The position numbers were made by a program, and so were the translations under genes. Shown piece after piece: positions 26,295 to 36,325 of a DNA stretch of 64,000 bases. The DNA is from Neochlamydia sp. S13 (lineage in GTDB: Bacteria > Chlamydiota > Chlamydiia > Chlamydiales > Parachlamydiaceae): the NCBI RefSeq assembly GCF_000648235.2, contig NZ_AP017978.1, forward strand, positions 124,001 through 188,000. The letters are read 5' to 3'. Within the stretch, counting starts at the first letter, position 1; every line of letters begins with the position of its first letter. The notes beneath the pieces were generated by a model. It saw only the letters and a list, made by a program, of their open reading frames with translations, had not been told where the DNA came from and ran no database searches.

Positions 26295-27716
26295 ATGGAA
26301 AGGCCCTCCAATGATTACTCATCTAGTCATTTAACTAATCGTGCTTTATTCAATGAAAGCCAAATATCCAAGCCTAGGGATAAAATAGAAGCTATTTTCC
26401 AAATTATTAAAGATATGAAGGGTAAGGATAACGGCTTGGCTACTGTTCAATCACCCGAAGTCTTAATCGATAGATTGTCTGTAAAGCATAAAATTTGGCA
26501 AATTAAAACCAATTTACTTCCCCTTATTTTGAGTCAGAGCTCATCCCACGTTTCTATTAAACAAGCCACTTCCGGTACGAATGGTTGCTATTTTGTTAAA
26601 TATAACTTTGAAAACCAAAAGATTGAAGGAGTGTTTAAACCTATTAATGAAACAGAAAAAACGCGAGCAGGCATTCCTGAAAACGAACAAGCGGTAAGAG
26701 AATATTTAGGATATATGTTAAGCCAATATCTTACAGCCCATTTAATCAGAAACAATATAAGAATAAACATTCAAAATTTTGGAGTACCTCCCACGAGTAT
26801 TGCTAGCTTTGATAAAATCTCCTTCTCAAGCGAAGAGGGGCAAATAGGCTCCTTCCAAAAATATAAAGAAGGTGTTCCCTTGACAGACTTACCAGAAATT
26901 AAATTACAGAACATTTCTAGAGATGAACTAATGAAGATGCTTGTCATGGATATCATTATGTTAAATACTGACCGTCACTTAGGAAATGCTTTTCTCGCCC
27001 CCAAAGATAGTATCATTTTAATTGATCAAGGAAGTACTTTTCCTGGCTTAGCTTCATTAAAAAAAGGCAACACACATGACAATTTAGGATTTGAGTGGAT
27101 GTTCATAAATTTCACTCAGGACAAAATTCCCCCTGCCTGGCAAGAGTTAATTTTAAGTATTCCTCCTAAAGAGCTTTATACAACTTTAGTAGAAAAGCTA
27201 GAGGAACTTCAATCTATTTATCCGGATACACCTTCTTTAACCATTGGGGGAAACGTTCTTTTTAATTCACTGGTTTCATTGACTTTCCTTCAACATTGGG
27301 TAAAGAACGTGGGCCAACAGTTACCTAGTCGCGAGCTACTGCGTTGTTTCATTCCCGAAACTATTCCTTACATTTATGCCGTTAAAAAGGATTCTTCAAA
27401 AGAGATTACAATGCTTCAAGAACAATCTGTGCATAACTTCAATCGTGACAGAAATTCATTAGCTAATAATTTAGATACTGATATGCAAGAAGGGAAAAGT
27501 GGCTATTTTACAACCAATCCTATATTTTTAAGCCTTGTCAAAGATGCTTACAAGGACTTTGAAAATGCGCTAGCTCTTAAGAATTCTGAGCCCATTAACG
27601 TTCAAATGTTTCTTAAAAACTGGGATGTTGCTGAACAAACTATAATGAAACGAGTAATAGGCCTGACCTTTAAAGAAACAAACCTGCTAGCAAGAGAGTA
27701 TTTTTCTCATAAATGA
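26295..27716 (+). CDS. PI3/PI4-kinase-like protein, candidate host-directed effector
   Basis: 473 aa. The central region resembles the catalytic core of type II PI4-kinase / PI3-PI4-kinase-like proteins. There is a Gly-rich entry TSGTNGCYFVKYNF, the lysine strand GVFKPINE (residue ~115), the catalytic loop VMDIIMLNTDRHLGNAFL (Asp-Arg-His and Asn, ~residues 218-235) and the metal-binding ILIDQGSTFP, which stands in place of DFG. The flanking ~80 N-terminal and ~200 C-terminal residues are unrecognised. No signal peptide, so type III secretion is plausible. Phosphoinositide kinases are typical effectors for building a replication vacuole; substrate and secretion are inferred. Confidence 0.7.
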   Translation: MERPSNDYSSSHLTNRALFNESQISKPRDKIEAIFQIIKDMKGKDNGLATVQSPEVLIDRLSVKHKIWQIKTNLLPLILSQSSSHVSIKQATSGTNGCYFVKYNFENQKIEGVFKPINETEKTRAGIPENEQAVREYLGYMLSQYLTAHLIRNNIRINIQNFGVPPTSIASFDKISFSSEEGQIGSFQKYKEGVPLTDLPEIKLQNISRDELMKMLVMDIIMLNTDRHLGNAFLAPKDSIILIDQGSTFPGLASLKKGNTHDNLGFEWMFINFTQDKIPPAWQELILSIPPKELYTTLVEKLEELQSIYPDTPSLTIGGNVLFNSLVSLTFLQHWVKNVGQQLPSRELLRCFIPETIPYIYAVKKDSSKEITMLQEQSVHNFNRDRNSLANNLDTDMQEGKSGYFTTNPIFLSLVKDAYKDFENALALKNSEPINVQMFLKNWDVAEQTIMKRVIGLTFKETNLLAREYFSHK

Positions 27717-27723
27717 ACATTTT

Positions 27724-28065
27724 CTAAAGCTTTTTAAGTTCGGCTTTATACTCATATTGATCAGGCGGAAATCGATGGGGAGCAAGAATTTCAAAAAAAG
27801 CAATAGGAAAAAGGTTATCTTCCATAGTAATCACCTTGCGATCCTGAAAAAAACTTCTTTTGTCTTTAGGGACAGCAATTCCCTTCTGGTAGAAACTTTG
27901 ATAAAGAGCAGAATTAGCACACGTCATTTCCCATTGATCATCGAAATAAGTAAAAGTAATCACAGCTACCTGCGTTTTTTTACTAACTAAAGATTCATAT
28001 TTAAACAAGCCTTTATTATTAATTCTATCTTGTAAAGAAATAGTTTCATTATGGGATACATTCAT
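27724..28065 (-). CDS. Small hypothetical protein
   Basis: 113 aa, no recognised domain. It is mixed alpha/beta with aromatic-rich strands (VAVITFTYFDDQWEMTCA; LFPIAFFEILAPHRFPPDQYEY) and no signal peptide. It lies tail to tail with the PI-kinase-like gene, 7 bp apart. Upstream (28066-28190) is short and AT-rich. The plausible composition and the long open frame support coding, but only moderately. Confidence 0.55.
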   Translation of the reverse strand: MNVSHNETISLQDRINNKGLFKYESLVSKKTQVAVITFTYFDDQWEMTCANSALYQSFYQKGIAVPKDKRSFFQDRKVITMEDNLFPIAFFEILAPHRFPPDQYEYKAELKKL

Positions 28066-28189
28066 AATTACCTCTTATTTAGAGAATAATAATTGAAAAA
28101 GCTTAAATTTGTCTATCAAAAATAACGTATGCATTTAAGGGTTAATTAAAATTCAGCTCATTAAACAGGATTTGCTGGGGATTTATAAC

Positions 28190-29240
28190 TTAACCCTACA
28201 CAACACTTGACCTGACAAATATGAGTTACCTGGCTGATACTATTTTTGTCAGTTGTAACTTATCTAACATCCTTTCTTGCGCAAGATGTTTTGCATCTAA
28301 GAATGTTTGTAAAGGCGTGTTGTCAAAACAATACTTTCCTGTATGTATTCTCTCGTTATTATACTCATTCATCCATTTATCCACATCCTCTTGTAATTCT
28401 TCAACATTTTTAAACACTTTCTTCCTAAAAGCTGTGGCATAAAATTTGTTCTGAATGGTCTGATGAAACCTTTCGCAGATTCCATTCGTTTGAGGGTGCC
28501 AAGCTTTAGTACGAGAATGGTCCATGCCTTCAATGGCCAGATATAGCATCATACTCATGATGCTCTCTTGCTCCACAGTACTCTGTACCACAATCGGTCA
28601 ATATTCTTAAACCATGAATATTTTGCTCTTTAAACCAGGGAATGACTTGATCATTTAAGCAGATCTTGGCGCTACCAATGCATTTTTCCTATCATACAGC
28701 TTGACGAGAGCTACCTTAGAATAAGTCTCGATCTCTGTCTGTTAATAAATGCGTCCCACACCTTTAATAATGCCTACATAATAGGTATCTTTGAGATAGT
28801 AGATAACCTGTATGCTCAGTTTCAATTTCTCTATGCACTTCTTTTTCTTCCTTGGCTTTTTCAAGAGCTTTTAGTTGATTCTCTGTTAATATCATTTCTT
28901 CCTGAGCCATTTTAGCTTCTGATAGTTTCAAGACATTTTTGAAAAGTCTTAAAGATTGTATCTAATCCAAACAGAACGCCCCCCTTGGCGAAATGAAAAC
29001 GCCTTGTTTCTTAAGCTCGTTACATACTCTTAGTTGCCCACAAGCAGGCTTTCGAAGAGTAAAACCAACCACAGCTTTTTCGATAGACTCGTCTACTCTG
29101 TTTTTAATACAGGGTTTTTTACGTGTCATATCTTGAAAAGCTGTCTCTTCCCCTTATTTCATAAAGTTCTTTGAATCTATAAGAGCTATCTCTAGAATAT
29201 CCTATCATTTTACACGCCTAGATACAGGAGTTTATTTTTT
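28190..29240 (-). pseudogene. Degraded IS481-type transposase / insertion sequence
   Basis: Pieces of one integrase-type (rve) transposase follow each other in changing frames on the minus strand. They run GYSRDSSYRFKELYEIRGRD, KPCIKNRVDESIEKAVV, LRKPACGQLRVCNELKKQGV, MAQEEMILTENQLKALEK, then HGLRILTDCGTEYCG (second catalytic Asp region) and the longest open part 28226-28591 with DHSRTKAWHPQTNGICERFHQT (catalytic Glu). At least four frameshifts or stops separate them. The first ~175 bp at the left end recur at 57312-57484. The right end of the element was not found. Confidence 0.85.
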
Positions 29241-29398
29241 ATAGCTTTTTGATGAGTTGCTAAATTTGGTATTTGACACTCCTTGTGGGTCTTGGGGCTG
29301 CTCACTTTAACTTCAGCCCTATCACTAAATAAGCAACAGGACTTTGAGCTTCGCATTTTTTAAACCGTATTTCCTTTATTTTTATCGCTAATTTAAGA

Positions 29399-32300
29399 TT
29401 AAATCTTCTCTATTACAAATTCTCCATAAAGCATTAGATTGATGATAAACGCTTTATGAATATACTCTTCCGCCTTATCTAAATTGCCTTGAGCTTGGTA
29501 GATTTGTCCTAGGGTGTTGTAAAGAATTGCCACCTGGAGATGATATTCACCAAAAAGCTTAAGATCGATGGCAAGTGCTTTGTTAATAGACTCTATCGCC
29601 TGGACTAAATTGCCTTGCTTTTGGTAGATTATTCCTAAGTTGCTGTAATCGATTGCCACATCGGGATGATGTTCACCAAAAAGCTTAAGGTCAATGGTAA
29701 GCGCTTTTTTTACATACTCTGCCGCTTTATCTAGATTGCCTTGCTTTTGGTAGATTTGCCCTAGATTGTTGTAACAGGTTGCCACGTTGGGATGATTTTC
29801 ACCAAGAAACTTAAGGTTAATGGCGAGCGCTTTGTTAGTATACTCTTCCGCTTGGCCTAGATTGCCTTGCTCTTGACAGATTACCCCTAAGCTGCTGTAG
29901 TTGATTGCCACTGTGGGATGATTTTCACCAAGAAACTCAAGGTTAATGGCGAGCGCTTTATTGCTATGCTCTGCTGCTTTGTCTAGCTTGTTTTGTTCTT
30001 TGTAGATCATTCCCAAGTTGTGGTAACAAGTTGCCATCAAGGGATGATTTTCACCAAAAAGCTTAAGGTTGATGGCAAGCGCTTTGCTAGTATACTCTTC
30101 GGCTTGGCCTATATTGCCTTGAGTTTCGTAGATTTGTGCTAAGTTATTGTAATAACTTGCCACATTAGAATTATTTTCCCCAAAAAGCTTAAGGTTAATG
30201 GCGAGCGCTTTGCCAATAGACTCTAAAGCTCTATCTAAATGGCCTTGCTCTCGGTAGATTGTCCCCAGATTGTTGTAATCGATTGCAACCTTGGGATGAT
30301 TTTCACCAAAAAGCTTAAGGTTGATGGCAAGCGCTTTGCTAATATACTCTTCTGCTTTGTCTAGATTACCTTGCTTTCGGTAGATTATCCCTAGATTGTT
30401 GTAATCGATTGCAACCTGGGGATGATTTTCACCAAAAAGCTTAAGGTTGATGGCAAGCGCTTTGCTAATATACTCTTTCGCTTTGTCTAAATGGCCTTGC
30501 TCTAGGTAGATTACTCCTAGGTTATTGTAACAATTTGCCACCATAGGACGATATTCCTCAGAAAGCTTAAGGTTGATGGCAAGCGCTTTGTGAATATACT
30601 CTTCTGCTTTGTCTAAAATGCCTCGCTCTTTGCAGATTAGTCCTAGGTTGTTGTAATCCCTTGCAATCACAGGATTATGTTCTCCAAACAGCTTAAAATC
30701 AATGATAAGCGCTTTATTGCTATACTTTGCCGCCTGGTTTAAATTGCCTTGTTCTAGATAGATTTGTCCTAGGTTGTTGTAACAATTTGCCACAGTGGGG
30801 CAATATTCATCAGAAAGCTTAAGGTCAATGGCAAGCGCTTTGTTAATATATTTTTCTGCTTTGCCTAAATTGCCTTGTTCTTGGTAGATTAGTCCTAGGT
30901 TATTGTAGAAATTTGCCATATGGGGATGATATTCATCAAAAAGCTCACTACCCATGGCAAGCGCTTTTTTAACATGCTCTTCCGCTTTGTCTAAATTGCC
31001 TCGTTCTCGGTAGATTGCCCCTAGATTGTTGTAATCGGTTGCAAGGCTGGGATAATTTTTACCAAAAAGCTCAAGATTGATGGCAAGCGCTTGGTTGCTA
31101 TACTTTTCCGCCTGGTCTAAATTGCCTTGCTCTTGATAGATGTATCCTAGGTTGTTGTAACGAATTGCTACGGTAGGATGATTTCCGCCAAAAAGCTTAA
31201 GGTCAATGGCAAGCGCTTTTTTAACATACTCTTCCGCTTCGCCTAAATTGCCTTTCTCTTTGTAGATCATTCCCAGGTTGTTGTAACAAGTTGCCACTAC
31301 GCAATGGTATTCACCAAAACGCTTAAGGTTGATGGCAAGCGCTTTGGTACTATACTTTGCCGCCTTATCTAATTTGCCTTGCTTTTGGGAGATTTGTCCT
31401 AGGTTATTGTAATGGTTTGCCACGGTAGGATGATTTTCACCAAAAAGTTTAAGGTCAATGGTAAGCGCTTTTTTAACATACTCTTTCGCTTTGCCTAAAT
31501 TGCCTTGGCTCTGGTAGATTCCCCCCAGCTCGTGGTAATTGACTGCCACGGAGAGACGATTTTCACCAAAAAAATTAAGGTTGATGGCAAGCGCTTTGTT
31601 AATATACTCTTCTGCCTGAGCTAAACTGCCTTTCTCTTTGTATATTAGTCCTAGGGTGTTGTACTCTCTTGCCATCCCGGGGTGATATTCACCAAAAAGC
31701 TTGATGGTAATGGCAAGCGCTTTGTTGCTATAATCTATTGCTTTATCTAAATTGCCTTGCTCGTGGTAAATGATTGCAAGAGCACTTAAAACTTCTGTAT
31801 TTTGTGGATTTTCTTGTTCTGCTAAAAGATAACATTTTTCTGCTTCTTTATGCTGAAAAAGCCTCCGGTATATATCGCCTTGCGTCTCTAGTGAGTTATC
31901 CTCCAAATCAGAAGATTTAAGTTTATCTTCATTGCCTGCTAAAAATTCGTGAATAGATTGATAGAAAGGAATAAAGAGGTGGTAGATTTTTTTTATCTTC
32001 TTTAGAGTTGTATGATCTAGGGCAAACTGCTGTTGAATAAGACCTGGATCCTCAAAGCCAAAAGGTTTAAGGAGAGGATTCATCATCTCTTTTTGCGCCT
32101 GATAATGAGAATAAGTCTTAAGGCGCATGAATAAGGCTAGGCTCATCCAATCCTTTAACTTTTCAGTAGCCTCTTTCGTTATAATCTTTAATTCACTTAG
32201 CTTATCCATCCTAGTAAAAGTGTCGGAAGCCTCTATTTTTTTAAGCAGCGCTAACCGGTCAAAAGCTAAATGAGGAAACCTATAAAAATCATTTTTAACT

Positions 32301-34348
32301 TGAAAAAGCATGCCATGCCTGTGTAAATCCATTCGCGGGTTAAAAGCTATCATATCAGCTAGCACAAGGTGCTGCTTGGCTAAATAATGGCGCAGATCAA
32401 GGTTTTCTTGATAAGACGTATTGAGTATTTCTTGAATTTTTTCATCATAGGCTTTAGTTAGCTCCTCGTTGCCTAACAAATGAGTAAAGTTTAGCAATTC
32501 CATAGGAAGATGGGGCTCTTTTTTATGCCACCACTGGCCTTTTTCATCTTTACCCACATATTGGGCCATCTGTTCAGGAGTTTGAATAAGCTCAAATGTC
32601 TTACCATTCCCCAGAGGAGTTTTACAGCCTTTTCCTTCTACTCCTGCTCCATCAAAGGCAAAGCCCCGCGACGTAATGCCATCGAAAAAGCCTATTGCTT
32701 TTAAGCAAGGGATGTTCAAAGCAGGAAGAATAGTTTCCCCTAAATTGATAACCTGTAAATGAATTAAATTGGTCAGATTTCTAAAGTACTTCCTATTTAC
32801 AGGAGTATCTTCTTGTATAAGAATGCCAAATTCTAAGTCGGAATAAGGAGTCATCTCTTCTCTAGCTAATGAGCCAAAGCCTATCATGGCATACTCACAA
32901 GGCGCAGTATCTAATTGATGCATGGCTTGTATTACAAGCTGTCCGAAGAAAATTTTTATCTCGTGAGCTATCTCGCCATAAAGCTCTCTCACCTCTTGGG
33001 AAGGAGGATTCTCTGACAGGGTTTGAATTTTCTTCTCTATTTCTTCTCTAAATTTTTTTAATTTGTTACGATTGCGTTCAAATTGTTTCTCTATTAACAC
33101 AGAATCAAAAGGTTTACCTTTACATTCTCTAACAAGTAAATTCTGTGCTTGAGCAAGTCTAGCTTTAAGAGCTTTTTGACGCTCTTGAGGAGCTAGGCGT
33201 AAGGCATAATTATAAAGCCCTGCCGCTTGCAGAAGCGTTTCAGACGTTTGTTTTCTTAGATAAATATCGCCTAGTTTTTCTATGCAAAAGCTTTCTTGAA
33301 GAGGATCTTTTTCTTGAACAGCCATTTGTAAAGCTTGCGTATAGGCTTGTTCTAATTCTTTTATCTCCTTGTCTGATAAAAGTTCCTGGCTCTCCAATGT
33401 TTTGAGGGTGTTTTTTAATGCATTTGTAGATAGAGAATTAGAAAAAAGAAAATTAGTGGGGGTTTTCGACTTTGAAAGAAGGATTTTATCTTGCTTTAAG
33501 GGCTTTTGAGCGTAGATAAAATGACCACCTAAATCCACAATAAAAATATAGTCTTGAGGCCTTTCTTCTTGAGGAATAGTTTCCCATTCCTGGGATCTAT
33601 CTTTTTTAGATGTTAAGCCTACTTTTGAAGAGATAAGCATATCATTAATGCCACATCCCAAAGAGTCTTCATTCACTGTAACTAATCTTATAGGAATAGA
33701 TAAAGCCCGGGCTAATAAATCTCCTTCGTCCAAGCCACTTACCCGACTTCCTTTTTTAATTATTTCTTTCGCCCTTTTACTGTCAGTGTGCTTAACAATG
33801 TCTGAAAGCACTTGCCTTAAATAGGAGATTTTATTACTTTGCTCTTCTAGCAATGGAATCTTCCTAGAAAGCCCTTTATAGCTTCCTAAAAAAGCACTGA
33901 AAAAGCAATCGCCGTCACCTGCAACCCCTTTTAATTCAAAACCTTCTTTATGTAGATAGGCAGCTACAGCATTTACTTTTATTTCTACTGCATCACTAAT
34001 AATAGTTGAAGGATCATACCATAAAGATTTAGCTATTTGAGATGAGTTCCAGTGAGCTGGGAAAGGATTCAAGGAATTTGCTTCATTAGCAGCAAGCTGA
34101 TTAGATGTGGGTAAATTACTTTTAATTTTCTTTAAATGGAGCCTTTTCCATCCATCCATTTGCTCAATTAATTGCTTCCACTCTTTACAAACACCTCGTG
34201 CGTTAGTTAGTTCTTGCTGACTCAGCTCCAGGAAAATCTTTAAGCTAATTTCTGCATACGGGCCTAGCCCTAGATAAGGCTTTTCTTTTGCTAGTTCCTT
34301 AAATGGAGTAAATATAAAAGAGTTAATAGAGAAACTTCCTAAGTTCAT
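29399..34348 (-). CDS. Giant F-box / OTU protease / nucleotidyltransferase / TPR protein, paralogue 1
   Basis: 1649 aa. Domains in order: F-box-like ~28-75 (YAEISLKIFLELSQQELTNA, VCKEWKQLI); OTU-type cysteine protease ~135-285 with GDGDCFF (Cys148) and the late His276 in VDLGGHFIYA; a GlnD/DUF294-type nucleotidyltransferase ~470-600 with GFGSLAREE and YSDLEFGIL (Ser493, Asp504, Glu506); a helical part; then 19 TPR units of 42 residues (~855-1649, type YNNLGxIYxEQGNLDKAEEY) like kinesin light chain. It is probably a secreted effector that meets host ubiquitin machinery through the F-box and OTU parts. It shares its leader and N-terminus with genes at 50784 and 60069. AGGAGG precedes the ATG. 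Its repeats are more diverged than in paralogue 2. Confidence 0.88.
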   Translation of the reverse strand: MNLGSFSINSFIFTPFKELAKEKPYLGLGPYAEISLKIFLELSQQELTNARGVCKEWKQLIEQMDGWKRLHLKKIKSNLPTSNQLAANEANSLNPFPAHWNSSQIAKSLWYDPSTIISDAVEIKVNAVAAYLHKEGFELKGVAGDGDCFFSAFLGSYKGLSRKIPLLEEQSNKISYLRQVLSDIVKHTDSKRAKEIIKKGSRVSGLDEGDLLARALSIPIRLVTVNEDSLGCGINDMLISSKVGLTSKKDRSQEWETIPQEERPQDYIFIVDLGGHFIYAQKPLKQDKILLSKSKTPTNFLFSNSLSTNALKNTLKTLESQELLSDKEIKELEQAYTQALQMAVQEKDPLQESFCIEKLGDIYLRKQTSETLLQAAGLYNYALRLAPQERQKALKARLAQAQNLLVRECKGKPFDSVLIEKQFERNRNKLKKFREEIEKKIQTLSENPPSQEVRELYGEIAHEIKIFFGQLVIQAMHQLDTAPCEYAMIGFGSLAREEMTPYSDLEFGILIQEDTPVNRKYFRNLTNLIHLQVINLGETILPALNIPCLKAIGFFDGITSRGFAFDGAGVEGKGCKTPLGNGKTFELIQTPEQMAQYVGKDEKGQWWHKKEPHLPMELLNFTHLLGNEELTKAYDEKIQEILNTSYQENLDLRHYLAKQHLVLADMIAFNPRMDLHRHGMLFQVKNDFYRFPHLAFDRLALLKKIEASDTFTRMDKLSELKIITKEATEKLKDWMSLALFMRLKTYSHYQAQKEMMNPLLKPFGFEDPGLIQQQFALDHTTLKKIKKIYHLFIPFYQSIHEFLAGNEDKLKSSDLEDNSLETQGDIYRRLFQHKEAEKCYLLAEQENPQNTEVLSALAIIYHEQGNLDKAIDYSNKALAITIKLFGEYHPGMAREYNTLGLIYKEKGSLAQAEEYINKALAINLNFFGENRLSVAVNYHELGGIYQSQGNLGKAKEYVKKALTIDLKLFGENHPTVANHYNNLGQISQKQGKLDKAAKYSTKALAINLKRFGEYHCVVATCYNNLGMIYKEKGNLGEAEEYVKKALAIDLKLFGGNHPTVAIRYNNLGYIYQEQGNLDQAEKYSNQALAINLELFGKNYPSLATDYNNLGAIYRERGNLDKAEEHVKKALAMGSELFDEYHPHMANFYNNLGLIYQEQGNLGKAEKYINKALAIDLKLSDEYCPTVANCYNNLGQIYLEQGNLNQAAKYSNKALIIDFKLFGEHNPVIARDYNNLGLICKERGILDKAEEYIHKALAINLKLSEEYRPMVANCYNNLGVIYLEQGHLDKAKEYISKALAINLKLFGENHPQVAIDYNNLGIIYRKQGNLDKAEEYISKALAINLKLFGENHPKVAIDYNNLGTIYREQGHLDRALESIGKALAINLKLFGENNSNVASYYNNLAQIYETQGNIGQAEEYTSKALAINLKLFGENHPLMATCYHNLGMIYKEQNKLDKAAEHSNKALAINLEFLGENHPTVAINYSSLGVICQEQGNLGQAEEYTNKALAINLKFLGENHPNVATCYNNLGQIYQKQGNLDKAAEYVKKALTIDLKLFGEHHPDVAIDYSNLGIIYQKQGNLVQAIESINKALAIDLKLFGEYHLQVAILYNTLGQIYQAQGNLDKAEEYIHKAFIINLMLYGEFVIEKI

Positions 34349-34446
34349 AAGCTTACCCTCCTTTTATCTAGCTTTATTTTCACCTGCCTTTCAAAGCATC
34401 AACTGCTTTATCAACAATTTTTTAAAGAAGCGTTATAATTTGTCAA
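34349..34446 (-). promoter_or_regulatory. Conserved leader of giant TPR gene, paralogue 1
   Basis: TTGACAAATTATAAC begins 98 nt before the ATG, as in the other two paralogues, and is followed by a shared ...GATAAAGCAG... stretch and TAAAAGGAGGGTAAGCTTATG at the start codon. TTGACA could be a -35 box or TATAAC a -10 box; the sequence alone does not decide. The exact spacing in all three genes points to a common promoter and 5' UTR. Confidence 0.65.
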
Positions 34447-34527
34447 TCTAAATCTAAATTTTTTTTATTGGTATTAGGGCGGACGAGCTGTAGCTAAGTA
34501 AGAAGAGAGAGCAAAAAACTTTAGATG

Positions 34528-34701
34528 TAAGAGGATATCTTAAAACCGCTCTTTTAACTTATTAATCCGACTTAATATGAGCTTAATCATTGATAAATAA
34601 ATCCAATTTTCCCTTACAGAGATTAAGCTACGGACTTTAGAATTTCTTTAATAATGTGCAAAAAGATAAGAGTAAAACAAGGGTTTTAAGATATCCTCTT
34701 A
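34528..34701. mobile_element. Internally deleted IS5-family derivative (174 bp)
   Basis: Left end TAAGAGGATATCTTAAAACC at 34528, right end GGTTTTAAGATATCCTCTTA finishing at 34701: matching inverted repeats. About 90 bp after the left end match the 3' end of the transposase element at 57678-57770, and ~45 bp before the right end match 59252-59296. The transposase middle is missing. It lies ~80 bp upstream of the paralogue 1 promoter. The rest of 34702-34951 shows nothing. Confidence 0.85.
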
Positions 34702-34951
34702 TAAGGGGTTTTAGAAAAATTACTTGCAGACTCTAGCTTAACCTCTATCAGCTATCTCTCTAATTTTTTAACTCACCTAGTTGTAAAGTAGATTATTAGA
34801 AAGCAATAAAAAGGCAAGGGCAGGATTAAAGAATAAGCAATCCACGGCTAATATCATAAAACTTATAAACTTAAGGTTTTAAACTTGAGATGCTAATGCA
34901 TTTCTTCATGCTATTCCCCTGCCATGTCCTACGAACAGATATCTTTTTATC

Positions 34952-36316
34952 TTACTCTTCTAAACTAAAAGAACACCCTTCTGCAATCAAGCCATCAATA
35001 TAGCTTAGATGAAAATCGGAATGAAGAAATTTTTTATCATGAAGCATATAGAGATGAAAAGGAATGGTTGAGTCTACGCCGCCAATATGAAACTCTCGTA
35101 AGGCTCGTTTTCCTATAGCTATCGCTTCTAAACGATCTTTGCCATGGACAATTAATTTAGCAATCATGGAGTCGTAATTGGGAGGAATTTGATAGCCTGA
35201 ATAACAAGCACTATCCACACGAACATGGGGGCCACCAGGAGGTAAATAATATTCAAGTCGTCCAGGAGAAGGTGAAAAATTTGCTGCAGGGTTTTCGGCA
35301 TTGATGCGAAATTGGATAACATGCCCCTTAAAGCTAATCTCTTCTTGGGCATACCGCAGTTTATTACCCATTGCTACACTCAGCTGCTCTCCAAGAAGAT
35401 CCACTCCTGTTAGCTCCTCTGTCACCGTATGTTCTACCTGAATCCTTGTATTTACTTCCATAAAATAGAAATGATGATCAGCATCCAATAAAAATTCAAC
35501 GGTAGCTACTGAATAATAATTAGCCTCTTTAACAACATTAATCGCTGCTTGGCCAATTTTTTGCCTCAATTTGCTATTTAGCAGCGGACTAGGGGCCTCT
35601 TCAATAAGTTTTTGACGACGCCTTTGGATGGAACAATCTCTCTCTCCAAGGTGAATGTAGTTGCCATATTTATCTCCAATAACTTGGACTTCAATATGCC
35701 GAGGATCAACAATCATCTTCTCTAGGTAGACATCAGGATTACTAAAGCTTGCATCTGCCTCAGCACGTGCAGCAGGAAAAAGACGTATGAATTCTTCTTC
35801 ACTATAAGCAATGCGTATTCCTTTCCCCCCTCCCCCTGATACGGCTTTAATGAAAATCGGGTATCCAATCTCCTTGGCTACTTCTAGGCCCTCTTTTAGA
35901 TCGCTTACGATTCCCTCGGAGCCAGGGATGACAGGACAGCCGGCCTTTTTTGCCGTGGCCTTAGCCTTAGCTTTATCTCCTAGCAACGTGATCGAGGCAG
36001 GAGCAGGCCCGATGAAATTTAAGCCGCAACTTTCGCAAATGGAAGCAAAATTAGCATTTTCGCTTAAAAAACCATAGCCTGGATGTATGGCATCTGCTCC
36101 TGTTATTTCACAGGCAGAGAGGATGTTAGAGATCTTAAGATAAGATTTAGCAGCAGGAGCTTCGCCGATACAAATGGCTTCATCGGCATGCAACACATGA
36201 AGAGCCTCGGCATCTGCTTGTGAATAAACTGCTACTGTTTGTAAGCCTAAATCGTGACAAGCACGGATAATCCTAACGGCAATTTCACCACGGTTAGCAA
36301 TAAGAACTTTTTGCAT
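34952..36316 (-). CDS. accC: Biotin carboxylase AccC
   Basis: 454 aa, full length. ATP-grasp subunit of acetyl-CoA carboxylase; it carboxylates the biotin on AccB for malonyl-CoA and fatty-acid synthesis. N-terminal MQKVLIANRGEIAVRIIRAC, GYGFLSENANFA, ATP-binding SGGGGKGIRIA, the conserved ERDCSIQRRRQKLIEEAPSP and EVNTRIQVEHTVTE. Nine bp separate it from accB. The efp-accB-accC order is that of Chlamydia. Confidence 0.97.
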   Translation of the reverse strand: MQKVLIANRGEIAVRIIRACHDLGLQTVAVYSQADAEALHVLHADEAICIGEAPAAKSYLKISNILSACEITGADAIHPGYGFLSENANFASICESCGLNFIGPAPASITLLGDKAKAKATAKKAGCPVIPGSEGIVSDLKEGLEVAKEIGYPIFIKAVSGGGGKGIRIAYSEEEFIRLFPAARAEADASFSNPDVYLEKMIVDPRHIEVQVIGDKYGNYIHLGERDCSIQRRRQKLIEEAPSPLLNSKLRQKIGQAAINVVKEANYYSVATVEFLLDADHHFYFMEVNTRIQVEHTVTEELTGVDLLGEQLSVAMGNKLRYAQEEISFKGHVIQFRINAENPAANFSPSPGRLEYYLPPGGPHVRVDSACYSGYQIPPNYDSMIAKLIVHGKDRLEAIAIGKRALREFHIGGVDSTIPFHLYMLHDKKFLHSDFHLSYIDGLIAEGCSFSLEE

Positions 36317-36325
36317 ATTTCAATA

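Noticed and set aside
29399..34348. CRISPR or other repeat array
   Set aside because: The 126-bp periodicity is coding: every unit stays in frame and gives a 42-residue TPR pattern.
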